From positions 42,592,777 to 42,605,276 of the forward strand of contig NC_091565.1 in assembly GCF_042767895.1 (NCBI RefSeq): a stretch of 12,500 bases of DNA. The letters are read 5' to 3'. The position numbers were made by a program, and so were the translations under genes. The stretch is from Penaeus vannamei. Lineage: Eukaryota > Arthropoda > Malacostraca > Decapoda > Penaeidae. The notes under the pieces were generated by a model that saw nothing but the letters and a program-made list of their open reading frames with translations, searched no databases and was not told the DNA's origin. Below, in pieces: positions 1 through 8,229 of this stretch (its first letter is position 1; the number at the start of each line of letters is the position of its first letter).

Positions 1-842
1 TTGAAATGAAAACCAAATTCCCTTTGCAGTGCAGCCAAAATTGGCTCTGACACCATTACAATGCATGTGTGGTACTCCATGGTTCATAGATTAACAATCT
101 ATGTACAATCTAAGTATCCACTGATAGGTAAATTATATAGAGGGGATCCATTAAATAACTAATATCAAATACCAGCACAGGTTTTTTTAAAAACCAAACT
201 ATTTTCATCAGCATTTGCTTCAGTAATTTGGCTGGTGAATTCAAGAAGTACACAGTCACAGAAATTTGCAAACATTCTGCTGATAACCCTGTGTGGGACG
301 AATAACTTTTATGTTAAGTTCTTATTTGATTAACTATTCCATTCATCCTTCTATGGAAATTTTTCTGTACTCTATAACTCCTCCCACACAGTGTTACCAC
401 CTCAACTGACAAAATAAATAAATAAATAAAATATAAAAGGATGCAAACACCTGTGCCTGAGTGCATCTAAAGCCATAAACAGTCCTCAGACCCCAAGTTT
501 ATTCTTTACAAATATATAATCAAGAAGTATGAAGGTATCAGCATGCAGGAATACACAAAATCCCTGAAAAACAACTCTCTCAGATAATCATGTTTACACA
601 ATAGAAATTCTATGATTACAATTGTATAATGAATTCCTAGAAATAAAACATACAATTCTCTTAAATATTAAATATTCATCTCTGGTCATGAACTGGAAAC
701 AAAACAGAATATATCAAATTAAACAGAAAGAAAGAGAGAAAGGTAACATAACATAATAAACTCGACAACATTCCCAAATAATGAACAAATCAAACGCAAA
801 TACCTATAGAAAGGAAGACATCAAACTCAACGAAATTCTCAC
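1..842 (-). other. SREK1 intron 5 (5' part, runs off the left edge)
   Basis: It begins at the donor GTGAGA at 842-837 and has no matching acceptor followed by an RS-coding frame in the window. It is AT-rich with a short (AAAT)n run at 411-431. No ORF, RNA gene or mobile element was recognised. Confidence 0.7.
411..431. repeat. Short (AAAT)n tract
   Basis: About five AAAT units inside SREK1 intron 5. Confidence 0.9.
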
Positions 843-1025
843 CTTGATCTTGACCGTGATCTTTTTTCCTTCGAGGAATCCAAGAAGGACATTACAGGAT
901 CTATTGCCGAGGCTATGAAGTTCTGTGCCTCTTTGACTCGTCTCATTGCTTCTTCAATCTCGCGCTGAGCTGCTTCGTTGCTTTTTGTTTGTGGTTTTAT
1001 AATGGCTACAGTGGAATGGTTGACC
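843..1025 (-). CDS. SREK1: SREK1 coding exon 5 (end of RRM2, helix, start of RS domain)
   Basis: The acceptor is ATCTTCCAACAG before G1025. The exon encodes VNHSTVAIIKPQTKSNEAAQ, then REIEEAMRRVKEAQNFIASA and IDPVMSFLDSSKEKRSRSRS plus AG. The KSNEAAQ...EIEEAM...VKEAQ...SAIDP segment is a signature of Srp54/SREK1/SRSF11 proteins. The donor AAG/GTGAGA at 842 is near-perfect, and reading through it gives TGA at once, so the exon must be spliced onward. No RS-coding exon is seen in 1-842, so the next exon lies outside the window. Confidence 0.9.
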
Positions 1026-1233
1026 CTGTTGGAAGATATGATCAATAAATAATGAGATAAAACATATCTTCTATCTGCAACAGCAAGCAACAGAAGAGTG
1101 ATAAGGAAAATAATAATAATGATGATGAAAATAATAACAATAAAAAATAAATACATAAAATAATAATAACAATAATAACTACTATAATAATAATAGTAAT
1201 AATAATAATAATAGTAATAATAATAATAATAAC

Positions 1234-1266
<33 letters not shown>

Positions 1267-1280
1267 AAATAAATACCTGA

Positions 1281-1323
<43 letters not shown>

Positions 1324-4300
1324 CAAAAATGCTAGTAGACTTTCAAGAACATTACAGAACTTATTACTCCTACTACTGTCTTTTACATTTACTGTTAGAA
1401 AAAGAGGCAGAGAAGTGACAGCATGCATCTTGTGGCAAATATAAGAGAATATTCATGTTCCCTTTCACTCTTTTTAATGATCCTGAATAGATGAAAAGGT
1501 TATGGTAACTTCTCCCATCTGACTGTGGCATACCATTAGATGCAATATATTTTCATAAACTAATGAATTATCAAGATCACTTTAAGTAAATACTTATCAA
1601 AAAGTAAAATTTCTACTCAGGTACATGCTACAAGTGGGACTGGACAATACATAACTGATGGCAAACAATGGCTGGCAGGATAGCAATAAAAAAAACAGAG
1701 ATTCTTGATATAAAACTCATTTTCATTTTTTAACAAAAATGAAAATCCTACTAACTTAATAAGACGGTTCATGTGCTCTTGATTGTGCATCTTCAATGCT
1801 GCAATAATGAAGGGTTGCTCAGAATACTCAACCAGGGCATTTCTTGCGCCGTTCATATCTGTGCCCAAACGCAGATACCTCACTTCTCCAGCTTTAGCAG
1901 CTAACTCCATCAGCTGATCAGTAGTGACCTGGGAAAAGAGAAGAAAAAGATTTATATAATCATAAAATCTAGGCAGTGTAACAGCCATTACTGAGGGAAA
2001 ATACATCAGAACTTTCTAGTTTATCTGACTGAACTTTATCAAAGCTGTAGACCTGGAAGAAAAGTTTGTCAAACAACCTCTGTCAACAAGACATAATGAC
2101 TAATTACAATGTTTCCAATACCACCTCCAAAATTCAATTACAACTTTTCTTGGGTAATATCTTACCGTGGGGTCAAGGTTGTCAAACACAACAGTTCGTC
2201 GAATCTCGTTAATCTTGTGAGATTCAGTTGTTGCCGGCAGTGGAGGGTAATCTGGGAGGTCATTCTCTGCCAATGCTGGGTCATGAGTCCTCAAAATAAT
2301 ACCATCAATCTGTCAAATATGTATTTTTTAATCACTATCAAAATTCTTCAGAATAAGAAAAAATTCAATTTCAATGAATCAGAGAACAAAAGATACAAAA
2401 TATGCCCTTCTGCTCTACTTGCAAATACCTATGTAAATACTAACTTCAGAGATAATAAAAAAAAAAAAATAAAATAAAAAATAAATAAAAAAATAAAATC
2501 AAAGGCTAAATAATCAACCACACACAAACCTGGTTGGTAACATGAGCTGGCCACTTTGCTTCCTGTCCAATGCCTGGTATGGTGCCACCTGTGCCCAAAA
2601 TTTCCATTGCCCGTTGTTCATCCGGCATGTCACCAGTGGTGAATGGAATGACAATAAGAGCTCTGTCGATGAAGACTGTGTTGGTGAGGTGCTGGGCAAC
2701 GCTAACCGAATCCCGGTCATGGAATTTGATGAAGCAGATACGTGACTGGACTGGAATGGCAACATCACGGCTGGAAAATAAAGGGAAATGTTATTTTTTA
2801 AGTATTCCTCTAAATGAATTCATAAAGATGCTAAAACGTATGCATGTAGCCTACATCACAGATATCTTGCTCTCTCTTCTATTTTGAAAATATGATTTCT
2901 GTTGATGAAAATATAAGAAGCAACAATGTATTTCCATGCCAAATGTATCTAGAATAACATGTCCAGATGATATTAGAAAAGCTGTCTGGGAACAACAGAC
3001 ATCAAATGCTAATTGAAAAATCAGTTCTAATTTAATTTGTTGTACTAGTTTTCTAAGTCACTTGTTAAGTTCACCCTGAAAGGATATGACTACACTGACC
3101 ACATAACTCATTACAACATGTCAATTAGTTTAAGTAATATTACACACTTATGGAAAATCATATTTTGCAATTATCAATGGTTATTATTTAATTGCCATGA
3201 ATTTAATCTATCACTTTACTGTTATGCTTTTAAAACTTTTTTAGATAGTTACTTATATAGTTCTTTACAATTGATCATTGACACACTCATACATGTTTTA
3301 ACATCCAATATTTTTGACCATGCAGAGAGACTCCATTCCTTGAGAAGCATCAGTGAGAAATGTTTCATTTACAGTGTTATATCCATTGTGAGCCATTTTT
3401 AAAACATTATAGTAGCTCTACAGATTAAGTAGACATTAGTAACCATCACAGTTTGATATCTGAGTCCATCAAGTAATCCAAATAAAAAAAGTTAAATACC
3501 AAGCAATTCAGACAATCAACAAAACTGAAGAAAAAATCAGCTTTGAAATACAAAAGGGATGTGGTTTTTAGTAAGTTAATTACATGGTGAGACACAATAA
3601 AATATTCTGCAATCTATATTGAAAAAAACATTGAGTGTCTATTTTCTGGAATGAAATTGTATCTCCCATCTGCTTTAGGTCATTTACCCTGGGGGTCCTA
3701 GTAGTGGAGCCTCCTGACCTTCAGTGATGGCAGAAATGACTGTAAATTTTCATCAGCTATTGAAAACTATCTGCAGAAAGAGCAGATGAGTCCACAATTA
3801 CAATACATATACAGTGACTTGAGTGCTCACTATAGCCACCATGCTTTTGGCACTCTGGTGTAAGATCAATAAAACTTCATCATGGACATTATGGTAATTC
3901 TTGATAGTATGGACGCACTCACCAGGGACTGGGCCCCCAACTCCACGTCAAAAAGTTAATTCATTGATTTAAGTTGCCGTGACTAGGCATGCCCGATTGC
4001 TCGAGGGGAAGGTTGATGGAGGGCTTTGCCCCCCAATATCCCCCGGAAACATCGTCTTCACCTTGGTTTGCATGGCAAGATAGGCCTAGGGTTGAAACTC
4101 AGGAGCACCATGTGGACTTAGGTTGAGAGTGGAGCTTTCCGCGATCTTTTCCTTTATTTGTAGCATCATCGTTTGTGTCTGCTGATTATTTCATGTTCCG
4201 ATGACTGCAACTTTCTGTTCTCTCATATTTAATTTGCCTTACCTTAATGCGTCCATACCATAAAGATAAACCCAGCTGTCAAATAAGGAATCAATCCAAG

Positions 4301-5182
4301 CCCTATCTTGACGAATATGTGAGGCTGAGGTTTGTTGGCCTTCGCCTGAGTACTGAAGGCTCTCTGGTGACTGCTGGACTTTCTTTCGAGTGGATGTGTT
4401 CCAAGGTTCAGGGATAACCATTCATTTTTTAGTGATAATTTGACTGAAGTGTCAAAAACTTCTATTCTGCTAGAATATATGGGACGGGGTTTGGTTATCT
4501 GGTCTTTATTGTGCAAACAAAACAAAATTTCTCATCTAGGCTTATGGTATGATATGTCATCACTTCAGGAAAACTTCTGCTTGAACAAAGCTGGTGTAAC
4601 TGCTTCTAAACACTATCATTTTAAAATCAATTTTGATGTAATCCATTGTTTCTGGTGATTTTACCACATGAAAGCAGCGGCAGTAATGGCATGGACACTT
4701 ATGAGGGGAAATACCAGGAAGCCATTTATGAATTAAATCATAGAAACAACAGGAAAATGAGAAAAAACAGTATTTTTGAAGTTTGGTGCATTCCACATCA
4801 ATACACATCTTAACAGTTACACAATTACAGATTTTTTTATTCACTGAGTCAAAGAGCAACAGACTTGGAAAACGTTTCCACTCTTATCAATAATCTGCGA
4901 GATGGCTTCAATAACGAGGTGTGACGGAAAATATACACAGGAAAGATGCTGAAACATGTCCTTCTCTAAATCTATAAACTAAGTATACAAACACAAACAA
5001 AACAGAGTCACCTAAAGTCTTATAAATACGAGAGAATACAGATAAAATAACCAATCTCACATGGTTGGGTAGAGGCGAATGTCTTCAATTTTTCCTAAAA
5101 ATCCAAACAAGGTCGACATCTGATCCTTTGTAGCCTGTGGGGCTATGTTGGATATTTGTATTATCCTAGTTTTGGACTTCAT
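843..5182 (-). CDS. SREK1: Splicing regulator SREK1/Srp54-like (two RRMs plus RS domain), 3' part missing
   Basis: SR-family pre-mRNA splicing factor, expected in the nucleus, binding RNA through RRMs and other splicing factors through an RS tail. Five exons (5182-5061, 2770-2530, 2309-2166, 1928-1756, 1025-843) join across GT-AG introns into one open frame of 287 residues plus 2 nt. RRM1 spans about residues 5-83 (IIQISNI, SRICFIKFHD, then AQHLTNTVFIDRALIVIP, the family's most conserved block). A linker follows at about 84-155. RRM2 spans about 156-237, starting EIRRTVVFDNL. A helical stretch rich in E, A and R lies at about 244-268 (EIEEAMRRVKEAQNFI), and RSRSRS begins at 282. The layout matches vertebrate SREK1 (SRrp86/SFRS12), Drosophila Srp54 and C. 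elegans rsp-7 as I know these families; it is not the signal-recognition-particle SRP54. The two-RRM layout argues against SRSF11, which has one RRM. The rest of the RS domain and the stop codon lie left of position 1. The join is my inference from splice signals and homology. Confidence 0.93.
1026..1755 (-). other. SREK1 intron 4, containing an (AAT)n microsatellite
   Basis: 730 bp between donor GTTAGT (1755) and acceptor CAACAG (1026). About 30% of it is the AAT-type repeat at 1109-1322. The rest is AT-rich with no recognisable gene. Confidence 0.85.
1109..1322. repeat. Imperfect (AAT)n microsatellite
   Basis: The plus strand is TAA/AAT triplets with scattered AAC, AGT and AAAT interruptions. 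A cleaner run of about 12 units lies at 1284-1321. In the SREK1 transcript it reads as a U-rich (UUA)n tract ending roughly 85 nt upstream of the intron 4 acceptor. Confidence 0.95.
1756..1928 (-). CDS. SREK1: SREK1 coding exon 4 (core of RRM2)
   Basis: The acceptor has a strong polypyrimidine tract (CTTTTTCTTCTCTTTTCCCAG). The exon begins VTTDQLMELAAKAGEV, the first helix of RRM2, continues RYLRLGTDMNGARNALVEY as the RNP1 region, and ends HMNRLI plus AA. The donor is AA/GTTAGT at 1755. The two leftover bases join the first G of exon 5 to make Lys, giving RLIKVNHSTVAI, which matches the family at the last RRM strand. Confidence 0.92.
1929..2165 (-). other. SREK1 intron 3
   Basis: 237-bp intron from donor GTAAGA (2165) to acceptor TTTTCCCAG (1929) with a strong pyrimidine tract. 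Nothing else is seen in it. Confidence 0.9.
2166..2309 (-). CDS. SREK1: SREK1 coding exon 3 (linker and start of RRM2)
   Basis: 144 nt, exactly 48 codons, so both flanking introns are phase 0. The acceptor is ATATTTGACAG and the donor is ACG/GTAAGA. The peptide runs IDGIILRTHDPALAEND, then LPDYPPLPATTESHKINE, then IRRTVVFDNLDPT. The DPAL and LPDYPPLP section resembles the arthropod Srp54 inter-RRM linker as I recall it. EIRRTV is shared with vertebrate SREK1 and marks the start of RRM2. Confidence 0.92.
2310..2529 (-). other. SREK1 intron 2 with an A/T homopolymer-like tract
   Basis: 220-bp GT-AG intron. Positions 2456-2500 on the plus strand are almost only A with single T interruptions, which reads as poly-U in the transcript close to the donor side. 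Confidence 0.88.
2530..2770 (-). CDS. SREK1: SREK1 coding exon 2 (second half of RRM1 and linker)
   Basis: The acceptor is a pyrimidine-rich tract ending TTTCCCTTTATTTTCCAG just before 2770. The first base completes an Ile codon with exon 1 (AT+C), giving LYPTIRDVAIPVQS. The exon carries the RNP1-like strand SRICFIKFHD and the block VAQHLTNTVFIDRALIVIP. It then enters a linker starting TTGDMPDEQRAMEIL that ends VTNQ. The donor is CAG/GTTTGT at 2529, a weaker match to consensus than the other donors. The exon is 241 nt and ends in phase 0. Confidence 0.93.
2771..5060 (-). other. SREK1 intron 1 (2290 bp)
   Basis: It runs from donor GTGAGA (5060) to acceptor TTTTCCAG (2771). Positions 2771-3660 and 4450-5060 are AT-rich with nothing recognised. 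Positions 3690-4440 are less AT-rich and hold exon-like segments described in a separate entry. Confidence 0.85.
3719..4447 (-). other. Exon-like cluster inside SREK1 intron 1, function unknown
   Basis: On the gene strand there are three segments with splice-like borders. The first is 4447-4243, with acceptor GACACTTCAG and a strong donor AAG/GTAAGG. The second is 4085-3923, with acceptor TTTCAACCCTAG and donor CTG/GTGAGT. The third is 3770-3719, with a good pyrimidine-rich acceptor CTGCTCTTTCTGCAG and a moderate donor AAG/GTCAGG. The first segment has two open frames. One starts at ATG 4421 (MVIPEPWNTSTRKK..., with AWIDSLFDSWVYLYG) and runs into the donor. The other ends TAGFIFMVWTH and stops at 4244. 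I recognise neither peptide. Splicing from exon 1 into the first segment reaches TGA after a few codons, and into the third segment it reaches TAG at once, so they could be poison exons. A nested gene, a non-coding RNA or chance are alternatives. Confidence 0.25.
5061..5182 (-). CDS. SREK1: SREK1 coding exon 1 (start codon, first half of RRM1)
   Basis: Encodes residues 1-40 plus two bases of codon 41. I place the start at the ATG at 5182-5180 (MKSKTRIIQ...), the only in-frame ATG before the conserved RRM. The frame stays open upstream to a TGA at 5332-5330 but holds no other ATG. The context is favourable, with A at -3 (ACCACG before ATG). The exon ends CCA ACC AT followed by the donor GTGAGA at 5060-5055, so it leaves two bases (phase 2). 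ATKDQMSTLFGFLGKIEDIRLYP is split here as ATKDQMSTLFGFLGK and IEDIRLYP, and both parts are typical of the Srp54/SREK1/SRSF11 RRM. Confidence 0.92.
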
Positions 5183-5420
5183 CGTGGTAGCATTGGATAT
5201 ATTTATCAAGATAATGAAATTCCGCGAATGTGCTTGGGTTGAGCTTGTAAACACTGTGAAGCCGACTTCATCCGACACTGTTTGGTGGAGATGGCCGCCA
5301 CTTCGGAGTATGCGCGCCTTTCGTTTCCTTCACTTTGCGCAATTTTCTTTGATAATAAACGAGAACATTAAATAAAGAGTGAATTAGTTGTGATGAAATT
5401 TCGAAGATATCACTTGAGTT
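5183..5420 (-). promoter_or_regulatory. Probable SREK1 5' UTR and promoter region
   Basis: This stretch sits directly upstream of the SREK1 start and, around 5270-5345, is richer in GC and CpG than the AT-rich surroundings. On the gene strand it contains GTGGCGGCCATCTCC, which includes a YY1-like CCAT core near a likely transcription start. It also has the palindrome TTGCGCAA at 5335-5342, like a C/EBP-type bZIP site. No TATA box at a convincing distance is seen. The exact transcription start cannot be read from sequence alone. Confidence 0.45.
5206..5271 (-). CDS. Upstream ORF in the SREK1 5' leader (21 codons)
   Basis: An ATG at 5271-5269 opens a 21-codon frame (MKSASQCLQAQPKHIRGISL, then S) that closes with TGA at 5208-5206, 23 nt upstream of the proposed SREK1 start. 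It is in a different frame from the main ORF. It is in the mRNA only if transcription starts to the right of 5271, which is likely but unproven. It could lower translation of the main ORF. I see no sign that the peptide itself is conserved. Confidence 0.4.
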   Translation of the reverse strand: MKSASQCLQAQPKHIRGISLS

Positions 5421-6938
5421 ATGGTTACGGGAAATTTTGTTTCAGAGGGGATACGTGTCTATATTGCGCACTGTTCCATCCAGTTCAAGTAACTTTGTGA
5501 GAGTTTGATTTCATTCGAGATGCTTGCTCTATGCTAGACAAGAAGTTCCTGTGCTTTATCTCTTCCTATTCCACTGGGGAAAATACGAGAATATATGATG
5601 AAGACATCGGGGTCAGACCAACCGTGGCCAAGCAACTGTGCATGTTCATTTATATAATCACTAGTACCCACTTATTATATATTATAACCAACCTCTACAC
5701 ACACTAATATACATATGCGCTTTCAAGTTATCGGTCTTTTAATAAATCAACCTGTTATTACATCTTCCTATAGTTTCATATCGGTTCATTTGAAGTACGA
5801 ACGCTAAATGAATCACCGGGGAATGGTAACTGAAAAATAAACATTTGATAATCAATATTATGAGCACTGTATAATAAGTATTAGATCTGAAAGAGTCTCA
5901 CAACAGTTGTTAATAACTTCCATCTTTCTAAAAACCGATTCTGAATGCATACTTTGCGGTAACTTTACCACACAATAGAAGTATCATAACCTTACCTATT
6001 ACATACAGCCATGACGTTCTGACGCCCGATCAGATAGGCCGTAAAAACAAAAATACATTGTATATAAGGTCCCCCTAAGCATAGATTTTCGTTCGTTTCT
6101 TGGGAAAACTATTAATAGAAAAAAAAAAAAAACTGTTTACTGCACTTGCTCGAGTCTGGCGATTTACGAGTGTTATCCCTGTCGAGGTCATAAGTCCATT
6201 AGGTCACCAGTTGTGCAGAAAGACAGAACTCAATTATAAGTGGTAGAAAATCAGTTCAGTTCAGTTAGATTTCCGGGGCCTTTTCTCTGGCGTGGGCCGA
6301 CCTGTGTCAACTATTTCTAGTTAATTCATGTGTTTTCTTTGAACTGCATGCTTATGGTGGTTGCTGAATTGCAATCAAGAGATCCAGCTGCCACGGAGTA
6401 AGCATGTGGCATAGGTAGAAAATCGCGAGGTTAGACTTTTTAAAAATCGCATACAGCTGACCAAGTCTATGGCAAGTTTTCCAATATATCAGCAATTGAT
6501 TGGTTAAAAGAATACGTGTTCTTGATTTAAGAGGAAGAACATGATTTTTTTATACTTTCTGAAAAGATATATATAAAATACTCTTGTTATAATGGTAACA
6601 ATGGTGATCCCAATAATAATTTAGTGACATCAATATCTCTTTTCGTATGTGCAAAAACCCTTAGATTAAGGATAACACATATCCTAGTTCACAACATCAG
6701 TGTAAGATTCACTGACTAGTAAATGCATTTCTTCTGTGTAAAGATTATCCAATCACCCGTCAGACTTTCTTAATTGCAAGCAAATTTATCACCTTATCAA
6801 AAAATAAAAAATAAAATGTTTATTTTTGTTTTATTTACTCATAGATTTTTTGTTTTTGTGTTTCATCACCCTCTCCTTGGGTTAATTAACTACGACACTG
6901 AAGAGAAAATGAGACAAGAATTAAAAGAAAAGACATAA
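5421..6938. other. Intergenic stretch with no recognised feature
   Basis: About 1.5 kb of mixed AT-rich sequence with stops in all frames and no ORF of interest. It contains an A14 run at 6119-6132. No tRNA boxes, transposon ends or conserved coding segments were recognised. Confidence 0.6.
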
Positions 6939-7304
6939 TTCTCTCTTTTTTGTCTTGTTTTCCTTCTCACCGCATTCTTGATTATTTCCCTGTCTTCTTC
7001 TTGTTCAGCTTATTTTCCTCCTTTTCTTCCGCTATTTTTTTTTATTTATCTTTCTAATTTTCCCTCTGTTTTTCTTCTCTGGCAGATCATTTTTACTTTT
7101 TCTTTTTTTTTTCTTATAGCTTTCATCTTTTTCTTCTGCGTCCTCTTCTTTTTAAACTTATTTCTCCCCTTTATTTATTTTAATTTTCTTCTTCCTCTTC
7201 TTCTTAAGCTTATATTCCCCTTTCCTTCTTCTCCTCTAGCTTATTTATCCCTTTTCTACTTCTTTTCTTCCAACTTATTCCCCTCTTTTCTTTCACTTCT
7301 TGAG
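6939..7304. repeat. Polypyrimidine (C/T-rich) tract with a degenerate tandem unit
   Basis: About 365 bp of plus strand that is overwhelmingly C and T. Similar segments begin RCTTAT followed by TT, C-runs and TTCTTCT at about 7008, 7155, 7207, 7238 and 7272. The last three are 31 and 34 bp apart, so the right end looks like a decayed minisatellite. The long F/S/L-rich reading frame across it is a product of the base bias. Confidence 0.75.
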
Positions 7305-7326
7305 AAAAAACCCTATGCATCACTAA

Positions 7327-7572
7327 AGGTGCCGTCACACTGGCACTTTTTCCGTCAATTTTTTGACAATTTTCTGAAATTTTGTCAATTTTTGAGCGAA
7401 TTGTCGATTCTCCAGTCAGACAATAATGATCGTTTCCGTCTGAAAACCTTTCCGTCAACTTTTTCAGCCAACTCTCCAACTCAGATCAAAAACTATATTC
7501 GAGAATGTTTGTATTTATGTTAAATAAAATTACCAAAAAAATTACGGAAAAAGTGCTAGTGTGACACGGCCT
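7327..7572. mobile_element. 246-bp MITE, PIF/Harbinger-like, flanked by TAA duplications
   Basis: Terminal inverted repeats of 29 bp lie at 7327-7355 and 7544-7572. They begin AGGTGCCGTCACACTGGCAC and AGGCCGTGTCACACTAGCAC, both followed by TTTTTCCGT, with 24 of 29 bases identical. A 3-bp TAA sits immediately outside each end (7324-7326 and 7573-7575), fitting the TWA target-site duplications of the PIF/Harbinger superfamily. The interior is AT-rich, includes further TTTCCGTC-type copies near 7434 and 7449, and encodes nothing, so it would depend on a transposase supplied elsewhere. The superfamily call rests on the duplication length and TIR style, not on a database match. Confidence 0.8.
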
Positions 7573-7575
7573 TAA

Positions 7576-8214
7576 GAGACAGCAAGATCAACGCAATTGC
7601 AAGGTATTTAAGGGTTCTGGTCTCAACTTACATGTTTTTGTGCATCAGCTGTGCTCTACGGTAAATAAGTGTCCAGCAGTAACCATTCATAATACTTTAG
7701 GACAGTGTGGGACTTACTTCAAGGGTATCGTGTCCTGAGGCTTGCATGCTGGATGTCCATGAAGTATTGTGACACAGACGGATTTTTATTTTTTATTTTT
7801 TTCTAGACACCTTGATCCCACACGTTCCTGCTGATTTCTTATCATCACATTTTTGTTATTGTTATTAAATGGTGTATTATTTCTATTTTATGGTTTCATT
7901 ATCATTGCTATCGTTATCATTACTGTCGGAATTAGGACATAGACCTCAGCAGATCATCCCTGAAGCGAGGACGACTGATCAACTAAGATATATCTGATGT
8001 TTAAAGTTCGTAATTATAGAACGCGATGTCCTATGTTCTGCTGCTCCTCTTGTGCTTGCATGCTGCTAGAAAAAGCTCGGCGGTTAATGACTGGTCAGCT
8101 GACTCGTGCTCTTGCTTGTGTTGTTACTTCTCCAGCACCGGAATGCAGTGTCGACCCGCCTTTGTTTAAATAGACCTATAATTAGGCCACGTCATTAACA
8201 GATCTGATAGCACG
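7576..8214. other. Intergenic stretch, possible faint retroelement relic
   Basis: No gene recognised. Positions 7845-7928 are a T-rich patch of TTAT/ATTATC-type triplets, the reverse complement of the large repeats further right. At 7930-7955, TTAGGACATAGACCTC resembles a motif common near the 3' end of arthropod RTE/CR1-like non-LTR elements, but nothing else of such an element is seen. Confidence 0.4.
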
Positions 8215-8229
8215 CCCCCCCCCCCCCCC
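8215..8229. repeat. C15 homopolymer
   Basis: Fifteen consecutive C bases on the plus strand, following ACG and preceding TGTTACC. Length may be uncertain because such runs are prone to sequencing and assembly error. Confidence 0.95.

Noticed and set aside
2542..2887. Plus-strand frames opposite SREK1 exon 2
   Set aside because: Shadows of the real minus-strand exon, which has correct splice sites and a conserved protein.
3118..3402. 94-codon plus-strand frame inside SREK1 intron 1
   Set aside because: AT-rich, no family resemblance, antisense to the gene, and a length possible by chance.
4010..4045. Hairpin-like GGAGGGCTTTGCCCCCC as a terminator or structured RNA
   Set aside because: A short stem with a small loop and no associated gene context; not enough to call.
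3907..4258. Inverted repeat GTATGGACGCA at both ends of a 352-bp segment, as possible transposon ends
   Set aside because: Only 11 bp match, a level expected by chance in a window of this size, and no target duplication is present.
5183..5278. SREK1 start at a GTG at 5278, giving an N-terminal extension (SDEVGFTVFTS...)
   Set aside because: There is no ATG in that extension and eukaryotic GTG starts are rare. The ATG at 5182 has a good context and sits directly before the conserved RRM.
6978..7523. 181-codon plus-strand frame rich in F, S and L
   Set aside because: It follows from the C/T-rich tract, which lacks stop codons, and then runs through the MITE. It has no recognisable domain.
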